From: Myxococcales bacterium
Lineage (GTDB): Bacteria; Myxococcota_A; Polyangia; Polyangiales; Houyiibacteriaceae
NCBI GenBank assembly: GCA_019637115.1
Contig: JAHBWH010000046.1
Location: 1-49,542, forward strand
Direction: 5' to 3'
DNA: 49,542 nt
The translations under genes and the position numbers were made by a program. Under the pieces are notes generated by a model. It had not been told where the DNA came from. It did not search any database and worked only from the letters and a program-made list of their open reading frames with translations. Shown here one piece after another: positions 1 through 8,479 of the stretch. Each line of letters opens with the position of its first letter. Positions within the stretch are counted from its first letter, which is position 1.

Positions 1-90
1 CACGGACACGGACACGGACACGGACACGGACACGGACTCGGACTCGGACTCGGACTCGGACTCGGACGCGGACTCGGACGCGGACTCGGA
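1..90. repeat. Hexanucleotide tandem repeat (NNCGGA)n
   Basis: The window opens inside an array of six-base units. Six CACGGA copies are followed by CTCGGA copies and then alternating CTCGGA/CGCGGA copies up to about base 90. It may continue beyond the window edge and may belong to the end of an upstream gene. From 91 to the first CDS at 285 I see no gene; an open frame upstream of 285 exists but has no supporting start signal. Similar six-base arrays occur at 28382, 30557, 37272 and 38305. Confidence 0.85.
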
Positions 91-284
91 CGCACCTCTG
101 GAGCCGCCCCATTTCACCCCTTCCGCGCGCGGCACTTGGGGAATTACGCCCCAACCCCTCGAGCCGTCACCCGCGCGACGCGCGACCGAGTTTGAAATCA
201 CTCGGATTTTTCGGGACCACGAGGTGGCACGCCGTGTGCTTTGACGAGCGACCAGGCCGACGCGGCCTCGGAGGTTTTCCCCCC

Positions 285-779
285 ATGAACATGAAGCACA
301 TCGCCCTCGTCTCCCTCACCCTCTCGCTCGTCGGCGTGGGCTGCTCTCGCAACGCGACCGAGGAGTCGACCACCCCCGCCCGCACCTCGACCGCCGACAA
401 CACGGCCGGCGGGAGCGCGTCGCGCCAGCAGGCGCTGAACGACGGCGACCAGAACTGCCAGCTCCAAGAGGTCTACTTCGCGTTCGACTCGGCGGACCTC
501 GACCCCCGCGCGCGCGAGCAGCTCGCCGCCAACGCGCAATGCCTCCGCGTCAAGCGCGACGTGTCGGTCACGTTGGTCGGCATGACGGACCCGCGCGGGA
601 CCGAGGAGTACAACCTCGCCCTCGGTGATCGGCGCGCCCGCAGCGCCGCCCAGTACATGGGCTCGCTCGGCGTGGAGTCGAACCGGGTCGGCGTGCACTC
701 GGTCGGTGAGGAGCACGCGAGCGGTCGCGACGAGGCGAGCTGGGCGCGCGATCGTCGCGCCTCCATCCAGCCCCGCTGA
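285..779 (+). CDS. OmpA/Pal-like peptidoglycan-associated lipoprotein
   Basis: This 164-residue exported lipoprotein has an N-terminal MNMKH start, a hydrophobic segment and a lipobox-like VGVGC near residue 20. A Thr/Ser/Ala-rich linker follows, then an OmpA-like domain (about residues 60-164). The domain shows the YFAFDSADLDPRAREQLAANA signature, the TDPRGTEEYN segment equivalent to the usual G-x-TD-x-x-G-x-x-x-YN and an RRA motif near the end. Proteins of this family bind peptidoglycan non-covalently and tie the outer membrane to the wall. The start at 285 is chosen over an in-frame start at 192 because only it places the signal peptide at the N-terminus. The gene stands alone and is followed by a strong hairpin at 849. 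A canonical Pal or a Pal paralogue are both possible, since no tol genes are adjacent. Confidence 0.85.
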   Translation: MNMKHIALVSLTLSLVGVGCSRNATEESTTPARTSTADNTAGGSASRQQALNDGDQNCQLQEVYFAFDSADLDPRAREQLAANAQCLRVKRDVSVTLVGMTDPRGTEEYNLALGDRRARSAAQYMGSLGVESNRVGVHSVGEEHASGRDEASWARDRRASIQPR

Positions 780-848
780 TCCGAGGTGACCGGCCGGCAC
801 CCTCGCCGACCCGGGACCCAGAGAGCTTCCCATCACGCATCCAACCAG

Positions 849-878
849 CGCCCGCCGGAGCATTCGCTCCGGCGGGCG
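849..878. terminator. Strong hairpin, probable terminator
   Basis: A perfect 13-bp inverted repeat (CGCCCGCCGGAGC and its complement) encloses the 4-base loop ATTC. It lies 70 bases after the Pal-like gene and is followed by a pyrimidine-rich stretch but no true U-run. It sits between two convergent genes and could end transcription in both directions. The 17 bases of its right arm and flank (866-882) occur again at 1021-1037. No gene is seen in 780-1045. Confidence 0.6.
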
Positions 879-1045
879 TCCTCCTTCGTCGGCCCCTGCA
901 CGAGAAGCTCGGCAAGCCGCCCTATTGGACGGTGCGCAGCGAGCGGAGGGGCCCCGCGGGCTTCGCGCGCCAGGGGAGCAGCTGGCGACGCTCAGAGGAA
1001 GCCGACGACGAGGCCTCACGGCTCCGGCGGGCGTCCTTTGCCGCC

Positions 1046-1885
1046 TCACGCGGCGGGGTCCTGTGCGTAGAAATCTCGCAGGGCCTCGTACAGCGCGGGC
1101 GCCTTCGCGCGGAGCACGCCCGGCCGCTCGAAGAAGGTCTCGGTCGCCACGGCGAAGAGCTCGGCCTCGTTCGTGCCCGCGTAGCTGCGGAGCGGGGACC
1201 GCCCGCGGCGTACGCGCTCGAGCTCGTCGGCCAGGAGCGCGTCCCAGCCCTGCGTGCCGGCCTTCCCGTCTGCGTAGCCATCTGCGAGGTCGAGCACGTG
1301 GGCGAACTCGTGGATCGCGACGTTGTAGCCGTCGCTGGCCGCCGCCCAACCTCGGCGCAGCTCGCTGACCGCGAAGAGGATCGGCCCCTGCCGGACGACC
1401 TGCCCCGCGATGTCCGCCTTCGGGCCGCGCGCGTAGTCCTCGTCGAAGCTCGCCGGGTGCAGCACGATCGTCCGGTGCGCCGGGAGCGTCGCGCCTCGCC
1501 ACCCCTGCAGGAGGATCGCGGCGCCCGCGAGCGCGAGCATGCGCAGCTCGTCGTCCACTTCGACGCCCGCGACCCCGTCGAAGTCGTAGGCTGCCGCGAG
1601 CAGCTGGACGTTCCGCTCGAAGCGCGCGCGCCCCTCGGCGTCGAGCTTCCGGTAATACGGGATGTGGCCCTCCAACACCGCGCGCCAGGTCGCCGGGAAG
1701 GGGGCACGGAGCGCGCGATGCTGCCGGAGCGGGATGCGCAGGAGCACCCACGCGACGGTCGCGCCCCCGACGAGCGCGAGCGCGACGAGCCACGGCGCGC
1801 CGCGGAGCGCGCCGAGCGCCGCGAGCCCGCCCGCGACGAGCACGCCGAGCGAGAGCGACGGGAGCACGCGACGGATCGGCGTCAC
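1046..1885 (-). CDS. mtfA: MtfA-type zinc-dependent peptidase
   Basis: The protein has about 279 residues, close to the usual MtfA length of roughly 265. A short N-terminal region with two hydrophobic segments (about residues 10-50) is followed by the MtfA core: the HIPYYRKLDAEGRARFE segment, the VLHPASFDED region, and the zinc motif HEFAH in the sentence NVAIHEFAHVLD. Downstream NEAELFAVATETFFE matches the conserved glutamate-bearing segment of the family. In Escherichia coli MtfA binds the glucose repressor Mlc and has aminopeptidase activity; whether the Mlc link holds here is unknown, and the family is used more widely. The GTG at 1885 is preferred to an ATG at 1978 because the extra 31 residues look non-coding and would abut the divergent gene. 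The N-terminal hydrophobic part suggests membrane association, unlike the cytosolic E. coli protein. Confidence 0.85.
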   Translation of the reverse strand: MTPIRRVLPSLSLGVLVAGGLAALGALRGAPWLVALALVGGATVAWVLLRIPLRQHRALRAPFPATWRAVLEGHIPYYRKLDAEGRARFERNVQLLAAAYDFDGVAGVEVDDELRMLALAGAAILLQGWRGATLPAHRTIVLHPASFDEDYARGPKADIAGQVVRQGPILFAVSELRRGWAAASDGYNVAIHEFAHVLDLADGYADGKAGTQGWDALLADELERVRRGRSPLRSYAGTNEAELFAVATETFFERPGVLRAKAPALYEALRDFYAQDPAA

Positions 1886-1979
1886 GGCCGTGGACGATAG
1901 CGACCCGAGGGCGTTGTCGCGAGGCCCCACGATGACTGAATATCTGGACGCTCGGCTCGTCGAGCACCGGGGAGGCAAG

Positions 1980-3377
1980 ATGCTCGCGAGGCGTGTCGGT
2001 GCGTGGGTGGGCGTGATGGTCGTGATCGGCCTGGCCGGGAGCGCGCCCGCGTCGGCGCAGGTCCAGCTCGTCGCTGGGGACGGTGGCGAGCATTGCCCGG
2101 GCGGCTGGGAGCCGATGTCCGTCGCGCACGCGCAGGCGAACCAGAGCGCGGTCTGTCAGCAGCTCGGCCAATGGGTGATCGCGCGGCTCGCCGGCGGCGG
2201 GTCGATGGACGGCCCCGGGTACCGCTGCCAGATCCGGCCACGCGACGATCGAGGCCTCGGGCACACGCTCTGCGTGCCCTCGCCGCGCCGGTCCCCACCG
2301 CCGCCTCAGCACCGCCCGCCGCCGCCGCCACCGTCGCCCCACATGGTGGTCCCGACTGGCACCTACGACGCGATCCACCCGCGCTGGGGCCAACTGACGG
2401 TCGTGCTCGCCCCTGACGGCACCTACCAACGCTCGGACGGCCGCGACGGCGCTTGGCGCGTCGACGGGCACCTGCTCGTCATCGTCACGCGCCGCGGGGA
2501 GGAGTTCCTCTCGCCCCAAGCCGACGGCTCGTTCCGAGGCCCGAGCGGCTTCACGTTGACCCCGCGTCGTGTCCAGCCACCCCCTCCCCCGCCGCCCTCG
2601 ATGCAGGTGCAGGCGGGCGTCTACGACGGCATCCACCCGCACTGGCGCGACACCGTCACCCTCGCCCCCGACGGCACCTACCGCCGCGGCAACGGCGACC
2701 CCGGCCGCTGGTACGTCGAAGGTCACGTCCTCGTCCTCGACTGGCAGAACTGGGGCGCCGAGCGCCTCCACCGGCAACCCGACGGTAGCTTCCGCGCCCC
2801 CTCCAACGGCTTCACGCTCCGGTTCCGCGCCGCGCCGCCGCCGCCTCCTCCGCCGCCGCCGATGCAGGTGCAGGCAGGCGTCTACGACGGCGTCCACCCG
2901 CACTGGCGCGACACCGTCACCCTCGCCCCCGACGGCACCTACCGCCGCGGCAACGGCGACCCCGGCCGCTGGTACGTCGAGGGCCGCGTCCTCGTCCTCG
3001 ATTGGCAGAACTGGGGCGCCGAGCGCCTCCACCGACAACCGGACGGCAGCTTCCGCGCCCCCTCCAACGGCTTCACGCTCACCTACCGCGGACCGGCCGT
3101 CGTCGTGGTCCGCCCCGGTCCCGATCCTTCGACCCTCGCCGGGCTCTACGACGCGGTGCACCCGCGCTGGCGTGGCGAGGTGCGCCTGCGCCCGGACGGC
3201 TCCGTGCAGCGTGGCGCGCGGGTCGAAGGCCGTTGGACCTTCGACGGGTCGGGCGTCGTCATCACCTGGACACGCGGCAACCTGACCGAGCGCCTCGCGC
3301 TGCAACCCGACGGGAGCCTCGTGGCACCGAACGGCTTCACGCTACGAAAGCGCGTGGTCCGGGTGCGGACCCGCTGA
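1980..3377 (+). CDS. Secreted protein with four repeated ~75-residue domains and Pro-rich linkers
   Basis: The 465-residue product begins with a clear signal peptide ending ASAQ near residue 27. The ATG at 1980 is preceded by GGAGG. An N-terminal Cys-containing segment (CPGGWEP...CQQLGQW...CQIRP...LCVPS) is followed by four copies of a domain. Each copy starts with Y-D-x-(I/V)-H-P-x-W, contains LAPDGTY or similar, a W-x-(V/F)-(D/E)-G turn, and ends PDGSF-x-x-(P/A)-x-GFTL. Proline runs separate the domains. Copies two and three (bases 2601-2819 and 2862-3080) are nearly identical at DNA level, indicating recent duplication. The sequence resembles a small beta-rich module tested for ligand or lipocalin-like binding, but I do not recognise the family. 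It probably acts in the periplasm, outer surface or outside the cell. Its last 36 bases overlap the convergent hydrolase gene. Confidence 0.85.
   Translation: MLARRVGAWVGVMVVIGLAGSAPASAQVQLVAGDGGEHCPGGWEPMSVAHAQANQSAVCQQLGQWVIARLAGGGSMDGPGYRCQIRPRDDRGLGHTLCVPSPRRSPPPPQHRPPPPPPSPHMVVPTGTYDAIHPRWGQLTVVLAPDGTYQRSDGRDGAWRVDGHLLVIVTRRGEEFLSPQADGSFRGPSGFTLTPRRVQPPPPPPPSMQVQAGVYDGIHPHWRDTVTLAPDGTYRRGNGDPGRWYVEGHVLVLDWQNWGAERLHRQPDGSFRAPSNGFTLRFRAAPPPPPPPPPMQVQAGVYDGVHPHWRDTVTLAPDGTYRRGNGDPGRWYVEGRVLVLDWQNWGAERLHRQPDGSFRAPSNGFTLTYRGPAVVVVRPGPDPSTLAGLYDAVHPRWRGEVRLRPDGSVQRGARVEGRWTFDGSGVVITWTRGNLTERLALQPDGSLVAPNGFTLRKRVVRVRTR
2601..3080 (+). repeat. Two near-identical 219-bp in-frame direct repeats
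   Basis: Bases 2601-2819 and 2862-3080 match with only a handful of differences, offset by 261 bases. They encode the second and third domains of the repeat protein. The flanking copies (about 2341-2560 and 3130-3365) are clearly diverged at DNA level, so the middle pair is the most recent duplication. Confidence 0.9.
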
Positions 3378-4310
3378 TCGACCCGGAGATCCGACGAGGG
3401 GGCGAGGCGCCGCCGGCACGGCACCCTCGACCCAGCGCGCCAGCCACGACCAGCCGTGGCGGGCGTCGCGCTGGAAGTACCCGAAGTGCCCGACGCGCGT
3501 GCGCGCGAGGTCGTCGGGCGCGAGGTGAACCCGCTCGAGCCCAGGGCCGGGCTGCCAAGCGGCGAGGGCGTCGACGGCCGCACGCGGCGCGTAGCCGTCG
3601 TCGCTGAAGCTGACCACCAGTCGAGGCATCGCGAAACTCGCGAGTCGCTCCGCGGCGCCCTCGACCACGTCGGTGTAGTAGCCCGGCTCGCGGCACCACC
3701 GCGCCCACTCCTTCATCACCTGCGGCGGCAGGTCCTCCCCCGTGCCCAGCCTCCCCGGCGTGTAGCCGAGCACGCTCGTCACGAGGGGCGCGGTGAGGTA
3801 CCAGAGGGCCCCGAGCCGCCAGCGGCCCGAGCCCTCCCAATGTCGCCAATAGCCCGACTGCGCGGCGAGGAAGACGAGCGCGTCCGCGCGCCTCGTGGCG
3901 TCGCTCAGGCCGAGCGCTTGGCCGCCGAAGCTGTGCCCGACGATCAGCGTCGGGACGCCCGGCGCCTCGGCCTCCAGCGTCGCGAGCGCCGCAGGGTAGT
4001 CACGCGTCGCCCAGTCGAGGTACCGGTGGGGCGTGTTGCGCACGCTCCCGCGCCGTGACTCGCCGATGCCGCGGTAGTCGTAGGTCAGCACCGTGGCGCC
4101 GCGCGACGCGAGCCACGCGGCGAAGTGACGGTAGAAGCGGCCCGGGACGCCGGTCCCCGGGCTGACGAGCACGCGGAGCCTGGGGCGCGCCGTCGCCGCG
4201 TCGAAGACACGACCGCGAAGCACGTAGCCGTCGTCGGCGACGAAGCGGACACGACGCCCGAGCTCCGGGGACGTGAGTGAGATGCCGGCAAATGCGAGGT
4301 CCTCGTCCAT
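3342..4310 (-). CDS. Alpha/beta hydrolase
   Basis: This 322-residue cytosolic protein has the alpha/beta-hydrolase fold signatures. VSPGTGVPGRFYRHFAAWL supplies the oxyanion-hole strand, YDYRGIGES is the typical post-strand-4 motif, and the nucleophile elbow GHSFGG carries Ser127. A late acid is plausible in FSDDGYAP and a terminal His in RVGHFGYF. This arrangement resembles the YheT/serine aminopeptidase-like esterases; the substrate cannot be told. The ATG at 4310 has GGAG upstream and avoids a long Arg/Pro-rich leader. The gene is divergent from a LysR-family regulator with 119 bases between starts, the usual arrangement for a regulator and its target, so control by that regulator is plausible. 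Confidence 0.85.
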   Translation of the reverse strand: MDEDLAFAGISLTSPELGRRVRFVADDGYVLRGRVFDAATARPRLRVLVSPGTGVPGRFYRHFAAWLASRGATVLTYDYRGIGESRRGSVRNTPHRYLDWATRDYPAALATLEAEAPGVPTLIVGHSFGGQALGLSDATRRADALVFLAAQSGYWRHWEGSGRWRLGALWYLTAPLVTSVLGYTPGRLGTGEDLPPQVMKEWARWCREPGYYTDVVEGAAERLASFAMPRLVVSFSDDGYAPRAAVDALAAWQPGPGLERVHLAPDDLARTRVGHFGYFQRDARHGWSWLARWVEGAVPAAPRPLVGSPGRSAGPHPDHALS

Positions 4311-4429
4311 GACGCTTGCTCCTTCGTCGCCGCTTGCGGGTATCGTGACCGCGCCTCGGTGACCTTCCGAGCTTGGGGGGCGGGCGCGCCCGCCGGGAGG
4401 GTCGCTCGACGCAAGGCGGTCTTGCACGA

Positions 4430-5290
4430 ATGGATGAGCTCGATTGGAACCTCCTCCGGGTCGCGCTGGCCTGCGCGCGGGCACGCTCGGTGGGCGGCGC
4501 AGCGCGCAAGCTCGGGGTCAACGGCGCGACGATCAGCCGACGACTCGACGCGGTCGAGGAGAGCCTCGGTGTGCGGCTCTTCGAGCGCACCGCGCGCGGC
4601 CTCACGCTCACCGAGGCCGGACGACGGGTGGTCGAGCGCGCCGAGGCGGTGGAGGCGGAGGTGCGCGCGCTCGAGCGGGTCGCGAAGGGCGCGCTCGACC
4701 ACGTGAAGGGCCGCGTCGTCGTCACCGCGCCCCCGACGATGGCGCAGGAGACGGTCGCGCCCATCCTCGGCGAGCTCGTGCCGCAGCACCCGGAGCTCGA
4801 GCTCGTGCTGCGCGAGGATCCCGGCGTCATCAGCCTCGAGCGCGGCGAGGCCGACGTCGCGGTCCGCGTGGTCCGCCCCGAGCAGCAACGGCTGGTCGCG
4901 CGGCGCGTGGGGATCATCCGCTACGTCGTCGCGGCGACCCCCGCGTACCTCGACGCCCACGGGCGCGCGCTCGGCGACGGCGAAGGGCATGTCGTGCTCA
5001 GCTACGGCACGAGCTTCCCGACAACCGAGTCCGCTTGGCTCGCCGAGCGCCTGCCTCGCGCACGCGTCGCGCTGCAGACCGGCTCGGCCAGGGCGCAGCT
5101 CCTCGCCGCGCGCGGCGGCGCCGGGCTGGTGCTCGCGCCGCACACGATGTTGCGCGGCCTCGAAGCCGTCGAAGAGGCCGACGTGGCGCGCGAAGTCTGG
5201 ATCGTCTCGCACGAAGAGGCCCGCCACTCCCCCGCGGTGCGGGCCGTCGTCGATCACCTCGGCGCGCGCATCGGCGCTGGTCTACGCTGA
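4430..5290 (+). CDS. LysR-family transcriptional regulator
   Basis: The 286-residue protein has a winged helix-turn-helix at residues 5-63 (DLDWN/LLRVALACAR...GGAARKLGVNGATISRRLDAVEESLGVRLFERTARGLTLTEAG, shown here as separated motifs). A linker helix and a LysR-type substrate-binding domain follow, with GRVVVTAPPTMA opening the first lobe. The start is the ATG at 4430. The LysR family responds to a small co-inducer and often regulates a divergent neighbour; here that is the alpha/beta hydrolase at 4310. The next gene starts 37 bases downstream on the same strand and may be cotranscribed. Confidence 0.88.
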   Translation: MDELDWNLLRVALACARARSVGGAARKLGVNGATISRRLDAVEESLGVRLFERTARGLTLTEAGRRVVERAEAVEAEVRALERVAKGALDHVKGRVVVTAPPTMAQETVAPILGELVPQHPELELVLREDPGVISLERGEADVAVRVVRPEQQRLVARRVGIIRYVVAATPAYLDAHGRALGDGEGHVVLSYGTSFPTTESAWLAERLPRARVALQTGSARAQLLAARGGAGLVLAPHTMLRGLEAVEEADVAREVWIVSHEEARHSPAVRAVVDHLGARIGAGLR

Positions 5291-5327
5291 CCGCTCGGAG
5301 CTCCTCGCTCCCCCTCTCGGGCACCCC

Positions 5328-6014
5328 ATGTCACGACCTCTCTGGACCGAGCTCGTCCTCCCGTGCGAGCGCACGCCCGACGACGCGCTGTTGTGGAGCG
5401 TCGCTCCGCTCATCGCTCGGCTCCGTGCGGACGCGCTGAGCTGGCACTTCTTCTGGGAGCCGGATCTCTGGTTGCGCTTCCGTTGGCGCGACCAGCTCGC
5501 GCGCGAGGCGGGCGAGGCCGTGATCCGCGAGGCCATGGGCGAGCTCGATCGGCCGTGGGAGCTGCGCGCGTACGACGGCGACGCCGAGCACTTCGGCGCG
5601 GACCTGTGGCAGGCACACGAGGAGGCCTTCCGTGCTGGCGCAGAGATGGCTCTGGCGATCGCGCTCGGGGAGCGGGATGGCTCGTTGGTGCGTCATCGAG
5701 CGTTCCACTGGCATCGTCACGTGCATTGCTTCAGCAACCAGCTCCACGGCACGTGGGCGGAGGAGGCACGCCGCTCACTGCTCCAAGCGCGCTACCGCGC
5801 GCGGTTGATGGCCCGGGGAGACGGCGCGGAGGCTCAACGGGAGTCCTTGGCAGCCCTCGTAGAGTCCGTCGATCGAGCGCTGGAACAGGTCGGCGCCCTC
5901 GCGGATGCAGAACGCGCGGTCCTCGATCTGTGGCGATCGCGCGGACGTCCCGACCTCGCCGTCATGCTTCACCTCGAGCCAGACTTCCACCGAGATCCCA
6001 GCGAAGAGCCCTGA
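5328..6014 (+). CDS. Stand-alone thiopeptide-type bacteriocin biosynthesis (SpaB_C-like) domain protein
   Basis: The 228-residue protein starts with MSRPLWTELVLPCE. About residues 38-54 read SWHFFWEPDLWLRFRW, which mirrors the W-x-F-(I/L)-R-Y-x-x-P-x-x-H-L-R-L-R hallmark of the C-terminal elimination-type domain of lantibiotic/thiopeptide dehydratases. Later there are an AYDGDAEHFGADLWQAHEEAF stretch in the position of the family's RYGG/dS segment and a FSNQLHGTWAEEAR segment in the position of its N-rich helix. The canonical H of the HLRLR motif is replaced (DLWLRFRW), so either the protein has diverged or the match is only structural. No precursor peptide, LanB N-terminal domain or YcaO gene is seen nearby. 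It follows the LysR gene by 37 bases. The domain assignment is inference from motif pattern and needs a profile search. Confidence 0.6.
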   Translation: MSRPLWTELVLPCERTPDDALLWSVAPLIARLRADALSWHFFWEPDLWLRFRWRDQLAREAGEAVIREAMGELDRPWELRAYDGDAEHFGADLWQAHEEAFRAGAEMALAIALGERDGSLVRHRAFHWHRHVHCFSNQLHGTWAEEARRSLLQARYRARLMARGDGAEAQRESLAALVESVDRALEQVGALADAERAVLDLWRSRGRPDLAVMLHLEPDFHRDPSEEP

Positions 6015-6037
6015 GGCTCGGTGTGCGGCGATGGGGG

Positions 6038-7489
6038 TCAGGCGCTCTCCGGCGCTTCGGCCGGGTCTTCGAGCTCGTAGCGCTCGAGCTTGCGATAGAG
6101 CGTCTTGCGATCGAAGCCGAGGATGCGGGCGGCGAGGCTCTTGTTCCAGCCCGTCCGCTCCATGACGTGCAGGATGTAGCGACGTTCGACGGCGTCCATC
6201 GAGGGCAGCATGCTCGGCTCGAGCGGGATCGGCAGCGCGTCTTGCGCGGGCGGCGCGCGCCGGGTCACGCGCTCGGGGAGGTCCTCGAGCGAGAGCACGT
6301 CGTGGCGCGCGAGCGCGATCGCGCGCTCGATCGCGTTGCGGAGCTCTCGCACGTTGCCCGGCCAGGGGTACGCGAGCATCGCCTCGGCGGCGGCGGGCAG
6401 GATCTCGCGCACGGGCTTGCCGTAGGTCTCGGCGATCTCCCGCCGGAAGCGCTCGGCGAGCAGCAAGACGTCACGCCCACGGGCGCGTAGAGGCGGGAGC
6501 TCGAGGGTCACGACCTGCAGCCGGTAGAGCAGATCCTCGCGGAAGCGCCCCTCGCGGACCAACGCCTCGAGGTTCCGGTTGGTGGCCGCCACGATCCGCG
6601 CGTCGAAGGGGTGCTCCTTCGCGCTGCCGAGCGGACGCACCGTGCGCTCTTGCAACGTACGGAGCAGCTTCGCCTGGAGCGGGAGCGGGAGCTCACCGAT
6701 CTCGTCGAGGAAGAGCGTGCCGCCGTGCGCCTGCACGAAGAGCCCGACGTGGTCGGCGCGCGCGTCGGTGAAAGCGCCCTTCACGTGGCCGAAGAGCTCG
6801 CTCTCGAGCAAGTTCTCCGGGACGGCCGCGCAGTTGAGCGCGACGAACGCGCCGCGCCGCCCAGACAGCACGTGCAGCGCGCGCGCGACGAGCTCCTTGC
6901 CCGTGCCGCTCTCCCCCATCACGAGCACGCTCGAGGCGTGCGGGGCCACGCGCGCCACGAGCTCTCGAAGCTGACGCATCGGGTCGCTCGCCCCGGGCAA
7001 GAGCTCGTCGCCCGTCTCTCGGACGGCCTCGAGGCGCTGGATGCGACGGTGAAGGCGGCGGTGCGAGAGCGCGCGCGCGACGGAGAGGCGGAGCACGTCG
7101 CGGTCGACCGGCTTGGTGAGGAAGTCGAACGCCCCGAGCCGCAGCGCCTGCACGGCCGCCTCCATGCTGCCGAAGCCGGTCAGCAGGATGACCGGGAGGT
7201 CGGGTCGCGACTCCACGAGGTGGCGACAGAGCGCGAGCCCGTCCTCGCCGGGCATCCGCACGTCGGTGACCACGAGGTCGACGTCCTCGGACGCGACCCG
7301 GGCGCGCGCCTCCGCGGCGCTCGCACACACCTGGACGCGGTGACCGATGCGGGCGAGCGAGCTCGCGAGCACCTCCGCGAGGTCCACGTCGTCGTCGACG
7401 ACGAGCACGTAGGCAGGCTCCCCCAGGAGGGCTTCGGGCGGGTGGGCGCTCACGCGCGAAGGATGCGCGAGGCGGGCGGCGGAGGCCAT
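6038..7489 (-). CDS. NtrC-family sigma-54-dependent response regulator
   Basis: The 483-residue regulator has three domains. A receiver domain (about 25-140) carries the acidic pair in VVDDDVD, phosphoacceptor Asp76 in TDVRMPGEDG and the Lys of FLTKP. A sigma-54 AAA+ domain (about 165-390) shows Walker A GESGTGKE (192-199), the sigma-54-contacting loop GAFTDA (239-244), Walker B GTLFLDEIGE and the R-finger region. A Fis-type helix-turn-helix sits at the C-terminus (NKSLAARILGFDRKTLYRKL). Such proteins activate sigma-54 promoters after phosphorylation by a histidine kinase; no kinase is adjacent, so it is an orphan here. It lies 66 bases downstream of the enoyl-CoA hydratase gene on the same strand. 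A start a few codons inside (GTG near 7453) is also possible. Confidence 0.93.
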   Translation of the reverse strand: MASAARLAHPSRVSAHPPEALLGEPAYVLVVDDDVDLAEVLASSLARIGHRVQVCASAAEARARVASEDVDLVVTDVRMPGEDGLALCRHLVESRPDLPVILLTGFGSMEAAVQALRLGAFDFLTKPVDRDVLRLSVARALSHRRLHRRIQRLEAVRETGDELLPGASDPMRQLRELVARVAPHASSVLVMGESGTGKELVARALHVLSGRRGAFVALNCAAVPENLLESELFGHVKGAFTDARADHVGLFVQAHGGTLFLDEIGELPLPLQAKLLRTLQERTVRPLGSAKEHPFDARIVAATNRNLEALVREGRFREDLLYRLQVVTLELPPLRARGRDVLLLAERFRREIAETYGKPVREILPAAAEAMLAYPWPGNVRELRNAIERAIALARHDVLSLEDLPERVTRRAPPAQDALPIPLEPSMLPSMDAVERRYILHVMERTGWNKSLAARILGFDRKTLYRKLERYELEDPAEAPESA

Positions 7490-7555
7490 CCTCGCAGAAC
7501 GTCTGCGTGCAGCGCGAGGCGGGCGGCCGAGGCCTCTGTGCGCCTCGGACGTGCC

Positions 7556-8332
7556 TCACCGGCCGCGGAAGACGCCCTCTCGCCGCTCGAGGAACGACTG
7601 GAGCCCCTCCGCCGCGTCCTCGCTCGCCATCAGCGCGCGTGCGTGCCCGAGGAGCGCGTCGGCGGCCGCGCGCGGTCCCTCTTCGACCGCCTGGCGACAC
7701 GACGCGAGCGTCGCGCGGACGCCGAGCGGCGCGCGCTTGGCGATGGTGTCGGCGATGGCGCGCGCGGTGTCGCGCTGCGCGCCTGCCGGGGCGACCTCCT
7801 GCACGAGCCCGATGCGGTGCGCCTCGCGCGCTCCGAACATGTCGCCCGTGAGCAGCCAGCGCATGGCGTTCCCCCACCCGGCCACTTGAGGCAGCCGCAA
7901 GGTCGCGCCGCCGAAGGGGAAGATACCCCGCTGGATCTCGATCTGCCCAAAGCGGGCGTCGTCCGCGGCGACCCGGATGTCGCACGCGAGGGCGAGCTCG
8001 ATGCCGATGGTCAAGCACCACCCCTGCACCGCGATCACCGCGGGCTTCTTCCGCGCGCGCCCGTGGAGGCCGAGCGGGTCGACGTGGCCGTCGGGGAAGA
8101 GCGCGGCCCCCGACGCGACCGCGGGCCCCACCTCGGCCAGGTCGAGCCCCGCGGTGAAGTGGTCACCGTGCGCGAAGAGCACGAGGCAGCGCAGCTCCTC
8201 GTCGTCCTCGAAGAGCGTGTAGGCCTCGGCCAGCTCGCGGAGCATGCGCAGATCGAACGCGTTGCGCTTGTCCGCGCGGTTCAGCCCGACCTCGACGACG
8301 TGCCCGCGTCGCTCGTACGTGATGCGTTCCAT
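7556..8332 (-). CDS. Crotonase-fold enoyl-CoA hydratase/isomerase family protein
   Basis: The 258-residue protein begins MERITYERRGHVVEVGLNR and has the normal length for the crotonase family. It contains the RADKRNAFD start motif, HGDHFTAGLDL (oxyanion hole one), and the region WCLTIGIELALACDIRVAADDARFGQIE (given here in pieces of the family consensus) with the second oxyanion-hole Gly. The glutamate pair typical of hydratases is not clearly present: the first is replaced in LTIGIELAL and the second region reads EIQRGIFPFGG. The family also contains isomerases, dehalogenases and thioesterases, so the reaction is open. It likely acts in fatty-acid or aromatic acyl-CoA metabolism and may be cotranscribed with the response regulator below it. 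Confidence 0.87.
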   Translation of the reverse strand: MERITYERRGHVVEVGLNRADKRNAFDLRMLRELAEAYTLFEDDEELRCLVLFAHGDHFTAGLDLAEVGPAVASGAALFPDGHVDPLGLHGRARKKPAVIAVQGWCLTIGIELALACDIRVAADDARFGQIEIQRGIFPFGGATLRLPQVAGWGNAMRWLLTGDMFGAREAHRIGLVQEVAPAGAQRDTARAIADTIAKRAPLGVRATLASCRQAVEEGPRAAADALLGHARALMASEDAAEGLQSFLERREGVFRGR

Positions 8333-8479
8333 GCGGGTGGTTCTCGCACGAACGCGACCTCTCGCGGAAGCCGTACGTCGCGCGGCGTCAACCCGCGCGT
8401 CGCGTCGGAGCAGGTCGATCTCCGCCGCAACGCCGAGGTGTCGGATGAGCGTCGTTCGTGACATCATGGCGACGTGCGG

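Noticed and set aside
198-3305. A minus-strand open frame of over 1000 codons covering 198-3305
   Set aside because: It overlaps three well-supported genes on either strand. Its translation is Arg/Ala/Gly/Pro-rich without motifs, as expected for shadows in GC-rich DNA.
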